Source: Phoronis australis (lineage: Eukaryota > Phoronida > Phoronidae). Taken from it: a stretch of 64,000 nucleotides of DNA. How positions within the stretch are numbered: position 1 is the first letter of the stretch; every line of letters starts with the position of its first letter. Positions 1-12,900 of the stretch are shown one piece after another. The stretch lies in the NCBI GenBank assembly GCA_002633005.1, contig NMRA01000018.1, forward strand, positions 402,201 through 466,200, written 5' to 3'. A model generated the notes under the pieces. The model was not told the DNA's origin, did no database searches, and was given only the letters and a program-made list of their open reading frames with translations. A program made the translations under genes and the position numbers.

Positions 1-760
1 GTTTTTTGGCGTCCGCCATTCTATCAACCAAACCACTCTAGGTATGATTTTGAAAGTTGGCATATATGTTCTTACTGTGAAGAGGGCGGCTGACGATGAT
101 TTTTCGATGACTTGGAATACTATGGCGCTTCCTTGTGGCAGTTTTTTTTGTTTTTGCACCCATGGCTGTATCTTCTAAATGCTCTACAGGATCTTTGTTG
201 AATTTTGCTGGTGTATTTATATGAAGTTGACTACAGAGGACGAATCGGGCTACCAATGTGCCCCCAAGTGGCAATTTTAGTTTTTTACGTTTACCTCTTA
301 TCTTAAACGATCGTCTATGGATTTTCATAAAATTTGGCAGTTAGGCATCTGAGGTGACGCTATCATAGGGGTTTCGGTAAAATTCGAGGCATTTTGTGCC
401 ACCTTGTGGCCATTTTTACTGTTTTCGAGTCTTGTTATTTGATGTCTGCCTTTCTGTCAACCAAACCACTCTAAGGATGGTTGTGGAAATTGGCATTTAT
501 GTTCCTAATGGGAAGAGGAAGTCTGACGATGATTTTCCGACGACTTTATCTACTTTGGTGCCTCTTTGTGGCAGTTATGTTTTTTTGCGCTTATAGCCTC
601 ATTTTTTCAGTTTCCTTTTTTCAGAAGTTCCTTGACAGATTTTTATGAAATTTGGTAAATAGCTTTGATGACACATACAAGTTCTCAGATGGATTCGACA
701 TATTTTGTGCCATCTGGTTGCAAATTTTTATGTTCCAAATAAACACCCCTAGAAGCACAA
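1..760. repeat. Diverged tandem repeat, about two units
   Basis: A 15-base string (CAACCAAACCACTCT) at 25-39 recurs at 458-472, a spacing of 433. It is followed in both units by similar sequence (GGCATnTATGTTC, then GACGATGATTTTCC/CG, then TTGTGGCAGT). A second block around AAATTTGG, then ATTTTGTGCCA, occurs near 329-420 and again near 648-730, so an indel separates the units. Short open frames on both strands inside it are not conserved between units, so I do not call a gene. Confidence 0.6.
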
Positions 761-3700
761 CGTTAGCGGTGCATTCGTGGCCGCATTTCAACGCTCCGCG
801 TTGCTCTTGTTGAATTTGGGGCCTGTTGGCCTACAAGTCTGGTTATCATGAAGGCAACTTTATGTAATTAAGAAGGCTCTAGGTTCTTGATGCAAGTCAA
901 ATTCAAATGGACTTTTTATACTATACTAAGAAATAAAAAGTTCAAACTGACTGTGCTTTAGTTTTCTTGGAAATTGGCGTTGTTGCCAACGCACATGCTG
1001 CTAAAACTACGCCACATCTATACTCTGTGTACAAAATCACTGGTAGAATACCGTAGTCTAAAACTTTTCAGAGGTTTATTTTCATCGAGTTTTAGATATT
1101 ACAATTCAACCTCAGTTGGTATTCTGAGGTGTTAAAAATATGATATTTTTTCGGAGCTGAATTTATTCAGCCGAAACGACCTCATGGGAGTCTTGGCTTT
1201 TGTTTGTATTGAAGGTGGTTACAATAAATTGCGTAGGCTACTGAAATTAACCTGCATTGTAAGCAGCTAAAATGTCCAGGTCTGAATGAATTATGACCTG
1301 AGTAACAAAATGAAGCAAATTTTAGATTAGTAGGAGGCCTAGCTACTCAGTTTTTAACAGAAGTTGCGGGTTTATTGCCACCTGTATGTAAATTTGACAA
1401 AAAACGATAATCCTTGAATGAGATGTACATATTGATTGTTATCAGAGTTACTACATAAACAACGTGACGGGAACAAAGGAAGTGTGCATTTTGTGAAATG
1501 CTTTGAAGAAATACCGAATTCTATTTTATCCTGTTGATAGTTATGAGGCAGTTGAAACACTGCAAAATTGTTTATAATCATATGACCACCAAACTGAGAA
1601 GTAATTTTTTGCTTTGAACATAAACGGACGTCTAAAAAACATAAACCGAGGTTGATTTTTTTGTCTTCGAATTATTTGTATTTACTGTCAATAGACATGG
1701 GACCCTATAACAGCAGAGATATCAGCCAACAAAGTACCATTTAAAATAATCGCCGGTTTTTATTTCGGATGGTCCATGCCTCCAGTGTTCAAAGCAAAAT
1801 AAAATTCTGAGACATAGTATATTTTACCAATGGAGCATAAAATAAGAGCAAATTTTCAGACTAATTGATGCAATCGTACTACTTATAAATATATGTTCAA
1901 AACTGAAGTGTCAAAAATGAAAGGTATGAAAATGGCTAATAAAGACTTCCCTTGCACTTAAAATCCATTGAAGTTTCGTGCAATTCACACATTTGACGCC
2001 TAAATAATGCATTGGTGAAATTTTGAGTAGCAATGGGTAATGTAGACAACACGTTATGTTAATAATGAATTTGTGAAGAAAAATGTCAACAGAGGTTGAC
2101 AATTAACATAGCCACTGGATCAATGCTGAAATGTTTGGAACAAGTTATCTGACACTCGTGTTTTTGGTGCGTCAACCTGAAGTTGTGGCGAAGACCTCCC
2201 ACTTTGAATCACAGAATTACTCGGGTGACAACACGATTTTAGCAATAACAGTGAAATGCTTTCATGTCGCAGACGAAATAACAATTGTGCACCAGCATGT
2301 TTCACCAAAATACCAACATTCAATGCTCAGCTACAATTGTGTAGCCTGCATGTCCTAATGAGTCTGTAAATATTTTTGTTCAAACACAACTGGGCAACTC
2401 TGCCCACATGTCTCCCAAAATGTTCATATTGCATTCTGATCGGTCTCTGGCCTCAGTGCCATACATTTCGTTGCAGTTTGTCTAAGGCAAGTACACCTTC
2501 ATCCAGGCAAAACACTTAGAAATCCTGAAAGCGTTGGAAAATATATTTTCATGCTGTTTATGCATTCTTGCAGATTTGATAAGGAGCTGAGTTGTAACAT
2601 TTTTTTGTCTCTTGTAAGTGAATTATAAACAACTGCTTGATGAGGGTTGACATCCTATATTGGACAATCGAAATGTATGGAATTATTTTCATTACTGCAG
2701 ACTATGAACTCACCAATACTTTTAATTTGTAAATTGACATTTGGCTGGTTTTCGATGGGATTTGCAACAGAGATTTGATTTGAGTTACTTGGCTAAATAT
2801 TGGTTTTTTCTTATATGGCTGTACATCTGTTTAAACCAGTTGGAGACTCCAAACTAAAGTAGCTATAGGGGTCTTTGAGGCCCTGATAATATTAATATGA
2901 ACCACCTTAAAAATGGATAAAAGAACAGCCTTCAAAATAGTTCTAGATAGTTTTGTAAAATGTTTCCCACTGATATATGTAGTCAGTACTGAAAACTTTG
3001 TAGTGCGTCAATTTTTAGACAACGGTTTAGTGAATACTTAAAGGTAATAATGAGACGCAGTTAGCAGCTTGCTGCCCACAGCACAGTTTTATTTTCAGTT
3101 GGCATTTCTTGACACCTGTGACAAGGGCACCATGATGGATCTTCTGATGGTGCTGGGTAATGATACAATGAAGTGAGCTCTGGTAGCCTAAATACTAGAC
3201 TCTGGTTCTCGCATGGCAACATCCAACAGTAGGTCTCTCAATTCCCGCTCTTATTTATGTGATTGATTCGACTCTAAAGTGAGAGTAATTCATTGACTAC
3301 ATTCACTCTATTGAGAACAATTTTTTTAAACACTTTAACTTTTATTTGTATTAATTGTAGCATTTATTTGCCAACATGTACAAAGACGACCACTGTATGA
3401 CTATCAGATTTTTCATTGAAATCATCAAAGTGTTAGTTTCACACCTGTCGTAATACTTTTTCTATCGTCTAGAAGACTTTCGACTTGCAAGTCCCGGTAA
3501 ACCTCTTGCTTTCCACACCCTCTTTTTTTCCAAACTGGTTGATCTGATTTGCTTGAAGGTGAATGCTATTGGGAATAAAATGTATTCATTGTTAATCCTT
3601 AGGAAATCCACTAGATAAGTACGAGTTATGCAAAGTTTTGTGAAATACAATTGATGAGCCAAAATATCTAGCGTTACACAAGTTTTAACTAAAAATCTCA

Positions 3701-6099
3701 AACAGAGCCTGAATCAGTACAGTGCAATGAGAAGTTGGTCTATAGAAAAACAAGTTTCTCGCCTCGCACGGCCCTGTAAGTCAATTATGTCATTACAGTA
3801 GCTCAATTGCGAGTTTCCAGTTAGTCAATGTGACGTCACCGGAAGAAGGTCAAAACCCGCCATATTGTTCTTGTTTTGCCCGAGTCTTCGATACACCCCG
3901 AAATCTTACTGGAGTTCTTATGGTGAATTTTGCGCTTAAAACGTTAACATGATTTAAGGGATTGTGGAATAGCTGTGAATGGACGAAGAAAATGTGAACT
4001 TGTTATGTTGTACGAAACTGAAATTGGACCTCGACCCGGTCTAGGCCTGAATGCCGCAGGCATACAGGGGCGATAGTATATCCCCACAAAAAGTTACTCA
4101 TTTCAAACTACAGCAAATAAAATCAATTGCAACATGCATATGTGAACATGGAGTTATAATTAGCACATACCCTGACTCTGGGAACAATCTAGGCTACAAA
4201 TAACTTGAACATATCCACGAAAACCTCGCGGTTCGCTCGAGTTTCTCTCACCGGGCGCCATTTTGAGGAAGTTACGTCAAATCACGCCTGTTGACGAACA
4301 AAAAGACCAAGGGACACAAATCTTACAAATTTCACTTGATGTTTTCCCCATGCTATTGTGCAAGTGTCGCGCGCCATGTCAGGCGCTTCGCTCAGTCTGG
4401 CGCTAGCCTTTGCCTCATACTCACCTGACTCAGCTGAAATACGTTGTGGTTATCGCGCGCGTGGTCAAAGTTAACAGTAAGCAAAAAGTGGAGTTGGAAT
4501 TCCTCGTCAAAGTCACCTGAATTCCCGTAGCTATGCTTCATCGAAGATATGGTTAGAAGCAGAAAGGGTCACTGAAGAAAGTAAGCGCCTTTTTAGGTGA
4601 TAATTTTAGGTGTATAATGTATTTTGACGAGGTGAAATCTTAATCAGTGAGCGGATTTCGCCTATCGCCCGTTTAAAATTCACGGGACGAAATTATTACG
4701 CAACACGATGTAACGTATTGTAGTGCGAATCTAAATTTCATTTGCCATAACAGCAATGCTTGTTCGGCATTTTTCACACTAATAGAAAAAAAAAACTCGA
4801 AGTAAACAACAGAATACACTCCGCTACCGTATCGGGCAAATGGCCAAACGACAAGCTTTGCCCCACTTCCGGTGACGTTACGATTAAGTCTCACATAATC
4901 TCGCGTTATTGTTATAAACTCGCAAAAGGATCTTGTCTTCAAACAAAATTTATTTGGAATAGAATAGAATGTGGACAGAACTAATGCTAAATAAAGGAAA
5001 ATAGTGTACTCATTGTACAAAACACTTGCACTTAAAATTATACATAACAATAATGTACTATTTGAAAATGTTGGCCCCTTGCATCATCAGATGACTCCCA
5101 GCTGGGGATCAAAGCGATTTCATGACCATCACCTGCGTCTACTAAATGCAAGTTAGCGTCTCTCAGTAAAATCGCATGCAGCCATGATAAGACCATCAGC
5201 CATTATACTCATGCTAAAAATCCTTTAATTACACACACACACACCTTATGGTCGCACTCACATAAAATCATATCTGACGAACAGAGTACTTCACCGTGTG
5301 AACGGTGAGGAATCTGTTCCTGGGACTAGAGTTTTGGCGTTTTACGTGGCATGGGTATGGGGATTTGTTCTGTGGGTTTTGTATCTGCTGGTTTAGGGGG
5401 TTTGGAGAATGGTACTTTAATTTAGAGATGCAGCCATGGAATCGTTACTACCCCCCTGTCCTAGGCTCAGTACTCTATCACAAACTCAGGATATTGAACA
5501 TCACAATATCAGAATGTCACGCAGGAAACTTATTTCTCGTAAGCAATTGATGTCGTCGTTTGTACGAAATCGTGCATCTACGTGTTGAACATAATCTCCC
5601 CGACGAGAAAAATGTAAAAACCAAGCTTGACGAAGTCATGAATCACTATGACTCGACCTCAGGTTTGAAATTGAACACATCTCACAAGGATTAGTATAGA
5701 CAAGTACAAGGCTACGTTGACTTCAAATGACTCATGATAGCGACATAAAGTTGAGAGAATTGAGGTTCAGAACAAATTAAACTAGTTGTTTTCGAGTAAA
5801 AATCAAGCACTATGCTTTCCAAATGTGTACCCGTTCTGATTCCTTGTGTTTAGCTGACAACTTCAAGTCCCAAAACACCTAACTCACCTCGATCGTTGTG
5901 CTGAACATCTTGCTCTTCCGTCAGCTGGTTCGTGTGCATTATGGGTAATGTCTCGTCGCATAAATAATGATGTTTCGCAGAAAGTGTACACAACATGACT
6001 CTAGTACCTCAAAATAAATTTTATTATTATATCTTACTTGATTTCAGTGCCTTTAGTGCACAGCTTATAAAGAAACACGCAAAAAATTGAGAAAATAAT
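761..6099. other. No recognisable gene
   Basis: I see only short, unconvincing open frames. The longest is a 125-codon minus-strand frame at 4673-5050 with no recognisable motif. The 3800-4330 part is richer in CpG and contains GTGACGTCACCGGAAG (CRE plus ETS-like) near 3828 and GGCGCCATTTTGAGGAAG near 4253, which could be promoter-like, but no following coding exon was identified. A short CA run lies near 5231. Confidence 0.5.
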
Positions 6100-6222
6100 A
6101 ATCATGTACAACGTCATGGGTTGAACCCAAGTCGTTCGCCATACTGTTCGGATCAGAGACAAAGTGTATAGAGTGAAGTGAAAGCAAAGTACATTTAGCG
6201 TCGAAAGCTGGTTCGTAGAGGG

Positions 6223-6462
6223 ATCAAAAGATGTGATTCCGGAGGCTGCAGCAACAGCAGCCAGGCAGAAAACGTCTCGGTGTTCCGAAGGACACCAAAG
6301 TTACGCAGAAGTGGCATCGCTTCGCGCGCCGAAAGAGAGTGTGGGACCTCATCGTGGACGAAGCGATTCGGTCCGGGGCCACTCTGTGTTCTGCCCATTT
6401 TTGAGGACTCGTGTTTCGACTCCAGTCACAGGAGATGTTACGATGAAGGCCTGGTTCAATAA
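6223..6462 (+). pseudogene. THAP-domain remnant (two frameshifts)
   Basis: Reading across two frame changes recovers the C2CH pattern of a THAP DNA-binding domain. The first Cys pair (C-DSGG-C) is encoded at 6232-6249 and is followed by VSVF. In the next frame come PKDTK, QKWHRFARR and LCSAHF, with Cys at 6387-6389 and His at 6396-6398. One extra T in the run at 6398-6402 then shifts the frame to EDSCFDSS, ending at a stop at 6460-6462. PxD, W, RR and CSxHF in this order are the family signature. Two frameshifts make it a pseudogene or transposon relic; sequencing error is the only alternative for either one. Confidence 0.6.
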
Positions 6463-6627
6463 AGGACAATATTTATCATTCAGAAACATCGGCTCATTAA
6501 ACTTGTTCTCGCTTTCGTGCAACCCCATTTCCTCATTCTGGCCGCCATTCCCGTACGTTTCTTCATAGTATTCATTCAATTCTTGCTCATAATCGTCGTC
6601 GCTTTCAAATTCACTGCTCTCCGCCAT
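6349..6627 (-). CDS. Acidic hypothetical ORF, possible first exon
   Basis: This 92-codon frame starts at a real ATG in a good context (AACAATGG). It encodes an acidic N-terminus (MAESSEFESDDDYEQELN) rich in Asp, Glu and Tyr and low in hydrophobic residues for its first ~45 positions. Its 3' part is antisense to the THAP remnant, so only the first half is likely to be meaningful. It lies inside the inverted-repeat pair at 6111/6656. It could be the first exon of a transposon or host gene, or a chance frame. I do not recognise a family. Confidence 0.25.
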   Translation of the reverse strand: MAESSEFESDDDYEQELNEYYEETYGNGGQNEEMGLHESENKFNEPMFLNDKYCPLLNQAFIVTSPVTGVETRVLKNGQNTEWPRTESLRPR

Positions 6628-6679
6628 TGTTCAATGCTAGTCACTGATCTCTTGTGTTCAACCCATGACGTCACATGGC

Positions 6680-7249
6680 GGGAAATGTGAAAATTGGCAA
6701 AATTGAAAGAAAAATCAAAATTTCGAGCTAATTACACAAAATAAACATGGGTTTAGCTAAATTTTACGTCATACATTTATTCTGTGGCCACCGGTAATTC
6801 AAAATGTGCAAAAATCCATGGTGTGTAATGTTGAAGGTCCCCCCACTTTTTATAAATTATAAAAAATTAATAGTAAAATAACAGGAGTGTGTAGATTGCT
6901 GTAATTTCCGAAAAGTGTTAATTTTAATATCTTTCGACTGATACACCTCATTTTGTGATCTAAATAGGTGAAAGTAAAGGAAATGGTATCTTTAAGCAGA
7001 AGTCTGAAGACCCATTTTCAGTTTAGCACACAGATGCATTAATTTTCTAAGGGCGCATGGAAGGCAATTCACATTTTGTCACGCGAGTCGTTAAATTATT
7101 GCTGTAGCCTGTTTTTGACAGATTCAATTGGGAACCCCGTCGCTGAGGTCCGAAACAACGGAATTTCGCGTATTGAATGGTACACCACGGATTACGCCTT
7201 TACGCTTTCAGGGACTTTATTTCAGTTAAATTTTAAGTAACAAAAATAT
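6680..7249. other. AT-rich spacer, no gene seen
   Basis: No coding, RNA or repeat structure was recognised between the inverted-repeat element and the start of the duplicated unit. Confidence 0.4.
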
Positions 7250-9590
7250 TTTAATCACACAAGCCTATTTATTTGTTGAACAATACATCACCTGGAAACT
7301 TTTCTCTTTTTGTCATTGGTCATTCCAAGCCCTGGCTTTGCGTGTGATAGTGGAGGTTTTCAGAGCCAAATTTATTCACTTTTCGATAAACGCATGGAAA
7401 TTGGTGTACTTGTCAATTATGATGTGCGTATCACAATTAAGCTTAACTACCCATCGCCATTACCATGTTACAGGGCTGCTGTCGCCTTTTTCATTGAAAA
7501 TTATTTCTTAAATAAACTCCTTGCTACTCTTTGTGTATAATTAAATGAGTTAAAATCATGATTTTACAATTGAAAAAAAAATACCTGGTATAGTTTCTAT
7601 ATAACTGCAGGCGGCCTGGTGCACATTCTACTAGATGTGCGCTGAGTGCTTAGATGGGACCATTGCACTGATCACTTGAAACCATTTTATGCTGTATACT
7701 TAAAACCGAGCTGAAGAGCTAGAGACATGACTGAAGTGCCAAACTGTGTGTCCCTATGAGACTCGAAACCCACGACTTTGAGCAAAGGAATTAAGCTGAA
7801 CACTTATCTCACTATGTCACTCTGTCTCTTCAAACTTTACATCAAACTTTATTTAGTGGCCTCCATTCTTACTGGTTTATCAAAAAAACTAGGCTTTGTC
7901 CTTAACTAGTAAAAGTATATACTTACCGAAAGAAAAAAGATCGGGGAATACACAAATATGTTTTATATTTATGTGCCATTATTATCATCATCATTATTAT
8001 TATCATTATGTTCACACCCGTTTTAAGTCAAAATTTTATGTTTAAGAAAGGTACATTCATAGCAATATAACCCCTCGGTCTATTGTAATGAAACCCTCTT
8101 TCAATGAAAACTTCACCAGTTACCAAAAAAACGCTGTTAGGAATTTTCGGATTAGCCCTTTAGTTTGATTTTATGACAAATCAACTCGCAAAACGTAAGG
8201 TATTCATTTTGGAAAAAAATGGACGTCGTATCGTCTTAGTTACGTTATGCAAAAACTAGGCCATTATATCGTTTTTGAGATTGATTGATAATATCAAGTT
8301 TGGAAAATTTCAGCGATATCCACAAAAGCTGTTTTCGTGGATTCGTGTTCCTAAGTTCAAATTAAGTCGATTTTCCGAAGCCTAGGAAAAGCCGATTATG
8401 TGGCAATACGTGAAAATCTCAAGGACTTCGGTTAATTATTCGGTGAAAACTTGTTTTTGGTCAGTGTAACCTATACATCCTTTATCCGTTTTCATTATTT
8501 CAACTAATCATTCGCGCAGTGTAAACTGAATCTGCAGTGCTTAATTAACTTAATTATCACAAAAACGTTTTATCAGTCAAGTCAATTCACAATGCATCGA
8601 ATCCAACTAGGTCGTGCTGGAGGGGCCAGCATATTAAGTGGGACAAGCTGGTGTATTGTGGTCCACTTTAAAGTAGGTCAACATTTCATTTTTATACACA
8701 CCAGTCGCCGGGAGATTTACGTGTAACCCAAGTACGAAATGCATAGCAGAAGTCGAACCAGTGATTAAAGTGCGTCGCGAGCATGAAATTGAAACAGCAA
8801 AGTGTCAAATTGCCTATCAAAATAAAGAACTTGAGTGAGGATTTATCTCTTCACAACTTGCTGTGTTCGTGAACACCACGTCACGGGTGTGAGGCGAAGC
8901 GTCACTTCACTTTTCCACCATTTTGTCCAAAATTGGCTGAATTTTGTTTATTTTACATTCTTGCAGTAAGAGAAGATCTTGACAGGACCGATCCAGAAAT
9001 ATCAGTTCCAAATTGTATTTTATTACAGAACGGTTTTCAGTCTCTTCAAGAGTTTTAAGTACTCACACGAAAGTTTTGAAAGAAAACAAATCAGATGTTT
9101 AGTAGTGATGACGTATCTGCCACTAAATGACGCGAGTTGGACCCGAAATAGAAATGCACAGGTCACATCACATTTCCAAAAATCTTGCAGGCTTTGGTCT
9201 TATTTCTGATTCTCGTAACCACGGGGCAATTTAGAAACTGAAATGTGTACTAACTTGGATTAACCGCCGGTGTGCTTCGACAACATTTGCACCCACTGTA
9301 TGTTCCTGGGGAGTTCAACCAGTGAGCTTTGCGACTGACAAGGTCTATGGCCAGGTAATAAATTTTCGAAGTGCTAAGTAATTTACGGAGCTCCGTAAAT
9401 CCGTTTTTAGTTTTGGCATTTTTATTTTATTTGACTGGGTTAATAACGTCAAAATGACGTCACGTTAAGTATTTTCAGTTCATATACTTTCATAGCTATG
9501 CCCGTCCTCTCCCCCCACCAACCGCTGTAACATTCGCGGTGCAGACTTGGACACATTTCAACGTAATATGAAAACGCTACCAAATATTTT
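7250..9590. repeat. 3' flank of duplicated unit, copy A
   Basis: This stretch aligns by eye with 36098-38128 downstream of the second sulfatase gene. Shared landmarks include AGCCTATTT near 7263/36102, a run of GATCGGGGAATACACAAA near 7939/36744, and GTGAGGCGAAGCGTCACTTC near 8890/37466. It contains no recognisable coding sequence. Copy A has extra segments, for example TTATTATCAT runs near 7980. It marks the left limit of the tandem duplication. Confidence 0.7.
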
Positions 9591-9601
9591 ATTACTTTAT
9601 T
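9588..9601 (-). terminator. Polyadenylation signals of gene A
   Basis: Two AATAAA hexamers on the minus strand (TTTATT at 9588-9593 and 9596-9601) correspond to the single AATAAA 26 bp past the stop codon in copy B. In copy A they lie about 130 bp beyond the stop because a MITE has been inserted between them. Confidence 0.5.
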
Positions 9602-9702
9602 AAATCAGTTTTTGGCCACAATAAGATCAAAAACCGTACAATCGCCGCACAAATAAAAAAGAACTTTTTTATTTGTGCGGCGATTGTCCGGTTTTTGATT
9701 TC
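9600..9702. mobile_element. Hairpin MITE in the 3' UTR of gene A
   Basis: A 103-bp element lies between 9-bp direct repeats ATTACTTTA (9591-9599 and 9703-9711). Its core is a long hairpin: GATCAAAAACCG then CAATCGCCGCACAAATAAA pairs with the reverse complement up to 9700. Copy B has no insertion at the matching position (38126-38145). A second member is at 26014-26111. The family is unnamed here; it is a non-autonomous DNA transposon by structure. Confidence 0.75.
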
Positions 9703-9729
9703 ATTACTTTAGTGTTCAGCGATTGGACA

Positions 9730-9902
9730 TTAACACCATCCGGGTGACCACACTCCATTAAAGTTTTCTGGGTTTGAGGCTGGAGACACTGGCGGGAAGT
9801 TGGCGGGTACCATCTCCATGACGTATTGGTTCAGGCGTTCGCGCATTCTCTTGGCCACCTCAGGTTTTTCACTGATCAGATTCACTCTCTCCTCTGGATC
9901 CT
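9730..9902 (-). CDS. ARSB: Gene A exon 11 (last)
   Basis: 173 nt completing codon 442 and encoding residues 443-498, from DPEERVNLIS to GVWSPGWC and a TAA stop. The acceptor is CTTTCAG. DPEER is the conserved late sulfatase motif. The protein sequence is identical to copy B by hand translation. Confidence 0.92.
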
Positions 9903-12900
9903 CTGAAAGGCGAAACAGAGGCCACAGTGAAGCAAAGCTCTCAGAGGGGTTAGGCGAAGTTTATATTTACTCCGCCAAACTACCGCAGTTAAACTGTTCA
10001 TTACAAAAATCTAATCGTCGCAAACAATGTTGTCGTTGTGTGTTACCATTGCTTCAAATTTCTGTCAAGAGACGCTCAAGGCCACGTCCAAGACCAGTCT
10101 GTACTCTTAGACTAAACTGTCCTTCAAGTTGCTGTCAACGAAATGCGCCTTGTCTGAGCAGCCATAACTTAAATTTCGATTAATGTCAGAAGCTCAGTGC
10201 GTTTTCTCTGAATCAGTTAAAATGAATCAGTGCCAAATAGAGTGTGTGTCGTCCTTTTTACTAGTAGATCTGGGATGCATTCAACGAGAGTCACTCACGT
10301 GTCAAATTGCGTCAGATCACGTTGTTTGAAATACGTCGAGTGACATAAGAATGGAACGCGCCTTGCGTCACCTTAATTGTGATGAGTCATTTCGGACCTG
10401 TTGGCGCGCCAATGACGCGGTTGGCCAGTTGTCGAACACGTATCAATCGTCTTAAAAGAACCTATCAAAGTTACGGTTATAATTGTGTGTTGAACTAACC
10501 AATTGCATTGACCTTCCTTCAGATATGATACGATTTACAATTGCAACAACCAACGGCGTGAAGGTGAACAATCTATTTCAGGTCTCTTGAACTCTTCTGA
10601 CGTTCTTAGAGAAAGCTGGATACTACAACAATCATCACTTCCAATACTTTCGCTGTCCAGCCTATTTTCGCTACTTCGGAAGTCCACGAATTTCTTTCAA
10701 ATGTTTCTGAATTTTTTCGTGTCGTGTCATTTCCAAAGTGTCCGACACGGCAAATCGCATCTAGGTAGATTACGATTGTTTCAAATAATATGAGTGTGCA
10801 CGTAAACTTGTCTCTTATAGATCAGTGCGAACTGGGAGGGCAGGTGACTTTTTTGGATGGCCAAGTATCGGCTCAGTCGGCACATCTGAGTATACGTCAT
10901 CACTGATCGGACCAAAACGACTTATTTTTTTAAACCATAACGTAGAATTGTCGTGAGGACTTGACAGGGACCTCAGGGGTATCGTGCTCCACTGATTTAT
11001 ATACACTAGTTTGGAAAGGCTTTGCCCAGTTACACATTTTGTGTAATGAAAGAGATAATGATACCTACAGCTAACGCGGCAAGTAGAACTAGTCTCGTTT
11101 ATTACATTGGTGTAGACTCACAGTAAGACTGTTATTTTCTGTTGAGCCGAGACCGTCGGCGGAGTTACACCATATACCAACTCCGGACGGTCTCTCACGA
11201 CGATTTAGCGTTATGTAAAATTGGTCGGTATTTGACGTTCTTAGAAATTAGTTTTCGAGTCAAGTACGACAGACCTAATTATATTTGGATGAGTCCAAAT
11301 TACTCGCCACAACTGAAGGTGACGCTGAGCAGGTTCCATGCTTGGGAAGGCTTTAATTGCGTGCTTACCTGCTGACAAGTTGTGGGCCGCGTTCATTTGA
11401 CGCAAGAAGTTAGCAGAAACCCGGTATAAAACAAATCTTCGCCAGAAATCGCCATGTATTAGAAGCAAAGCACTCTGTCTTACTAACTTTTCTCGCGAAT
11501 GTGTTGAGTTGGGAAGAGAACCTGGCAATTTGCAGTGAGACTGTGGACAGGAACGATTTCTCTTTAAACATATTCCAACCGTTTCAGTACGTAGACTCAA
11601 ATTTTTGCTAGAACTGGTCTGCATAACATGCCGCGTTCCGTGGACGCAAAAACGCAAGACATCGGGAAATATCACTACGTATTGCAAGGGAAGCTCGTGA
11701 CAAGTCTAGCACCCTTCACGAGATTCTAGATCGCGAGCCATAAAATGTCAGCGTGCATTCTACTAGCGCCATCTTGTGTGAACTCTCGCCAAACTTGCAA
11801 GATTGCTAACGTAATACATTCAACGCTGATTGAAAGTAAGATGAATGCTTGAATCTCGTCCCTATTTACCAGCTAAATTAAACAACAGGTCTGTGGTCGT
11901 GCTCCGGCGCTTTCGTTTCAATTTCTTGCCGCAGCCATTTGCATCATCTTGCGTAAACTCCGGCGGAATAAACCAATCGTCTGATTCCGGATAAAAGAAA
12001 GCTGGGTTACACACAAGCAATTTGTAGTCACCACACCTGAAATTTTCAACAAACGAAAGCATTTAAACTTGAAATTATCCACGAGTCTACAACATTGACC
12101 CGCATGGCGCTTATATTTGTGCGCACGATACCTTCCCAATCCCTGCACGGGGCTAAAACATCACTGATGAAATATGTTAGTGTTGCACAAACATTTGAAG
12201 TTTGCAGTTTCATTACTGATGTCAGGTGAAATGCTGTTAGGCAGCCGCATTAGAGACCGCTCACCACTCACATGAACCTCGTGTGACTTAATTTAATTGG
12301 GTAAACAAAACTTGAAATTTACGAATAAAAGCTTAATAAATGCTTTTCATGGAGAGAAGAATTTGTGTTGTGTTGTATATCCTGACGAAGAACAATTGTG
12401 TAGGCCAACAGACATTTCATACCTTATCGCCGCTCTGAGTGGTCCGCTAGTGAAGTTGTTTATGTTGTAAACAAACTCAGTTCTGTTTGAAACGTCGCCG
12501 TTTAAAATGAGTTGCGACTGGTCAAAGCCATCAACATTAGCTGGAGCTGTACCCCCTCCGAGACCAATGATGGTCGAAAACCAGTCGGTTGCATGGATCA
12601 TGCTGAAAAAAGACAACAACTCGAGGAAAAAGCAAAATCTTTTTAATTTTATTAAGATTTTACCTTTGTGAAGAGATTCAAACACGAACAAAAACGTTGA
12701 CTTGCTTCTTGAACTCTATACTGTGCGCACTCCCAGCCTAAAAAATGGAGGGGGGGGGGCGCTCGAATTTTAGAGAATATGGACCTTTTACTAAAGTTTC
12801 TTGGCGAACGTTCAGAGTTATGAATTGTGCATTCGCCGAATATTGATAGTTCATTACTTTTTAATGGACTTGTGTCTCGTTTTCAAATTTTTTCGGAGTT

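Larger units (their letters stand above)
6103..6676. mobile_element. Terminal-inverted-repeat element carrying a THAP remnant
   Basis: The 16-base string ACGTCATGGGTTGAAC at 6111-6126 is present as its exact reverse complement at 6656-6671. Looser matching extends outward (CATGT) and inward (CAAG). The enclosed ~530 bp hold a frameshifted THAP-like zinc domain on the plus strand and an acidic ORF on the minus strand. THAP domains occur at the N-terminus of P-element and some other DNA transposases, so a non-autonomous DNA transposon is the simplest reading. I could not define a target-site duplication. Confidence 0.5.

Noticed and set aside
4673-5050. 125-codon minus-strand ORF
   Set aside because: Phe/Tyr/Ser-rich, AT-driven composition with no motif or supporting signals.
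9800-10183. Plus-strand ORF with similar counterpart at 38230-38508
   Set aside because: It is antisense to exon 11; its conservation reflects the coding strand, and the two frames diverge in the intron.
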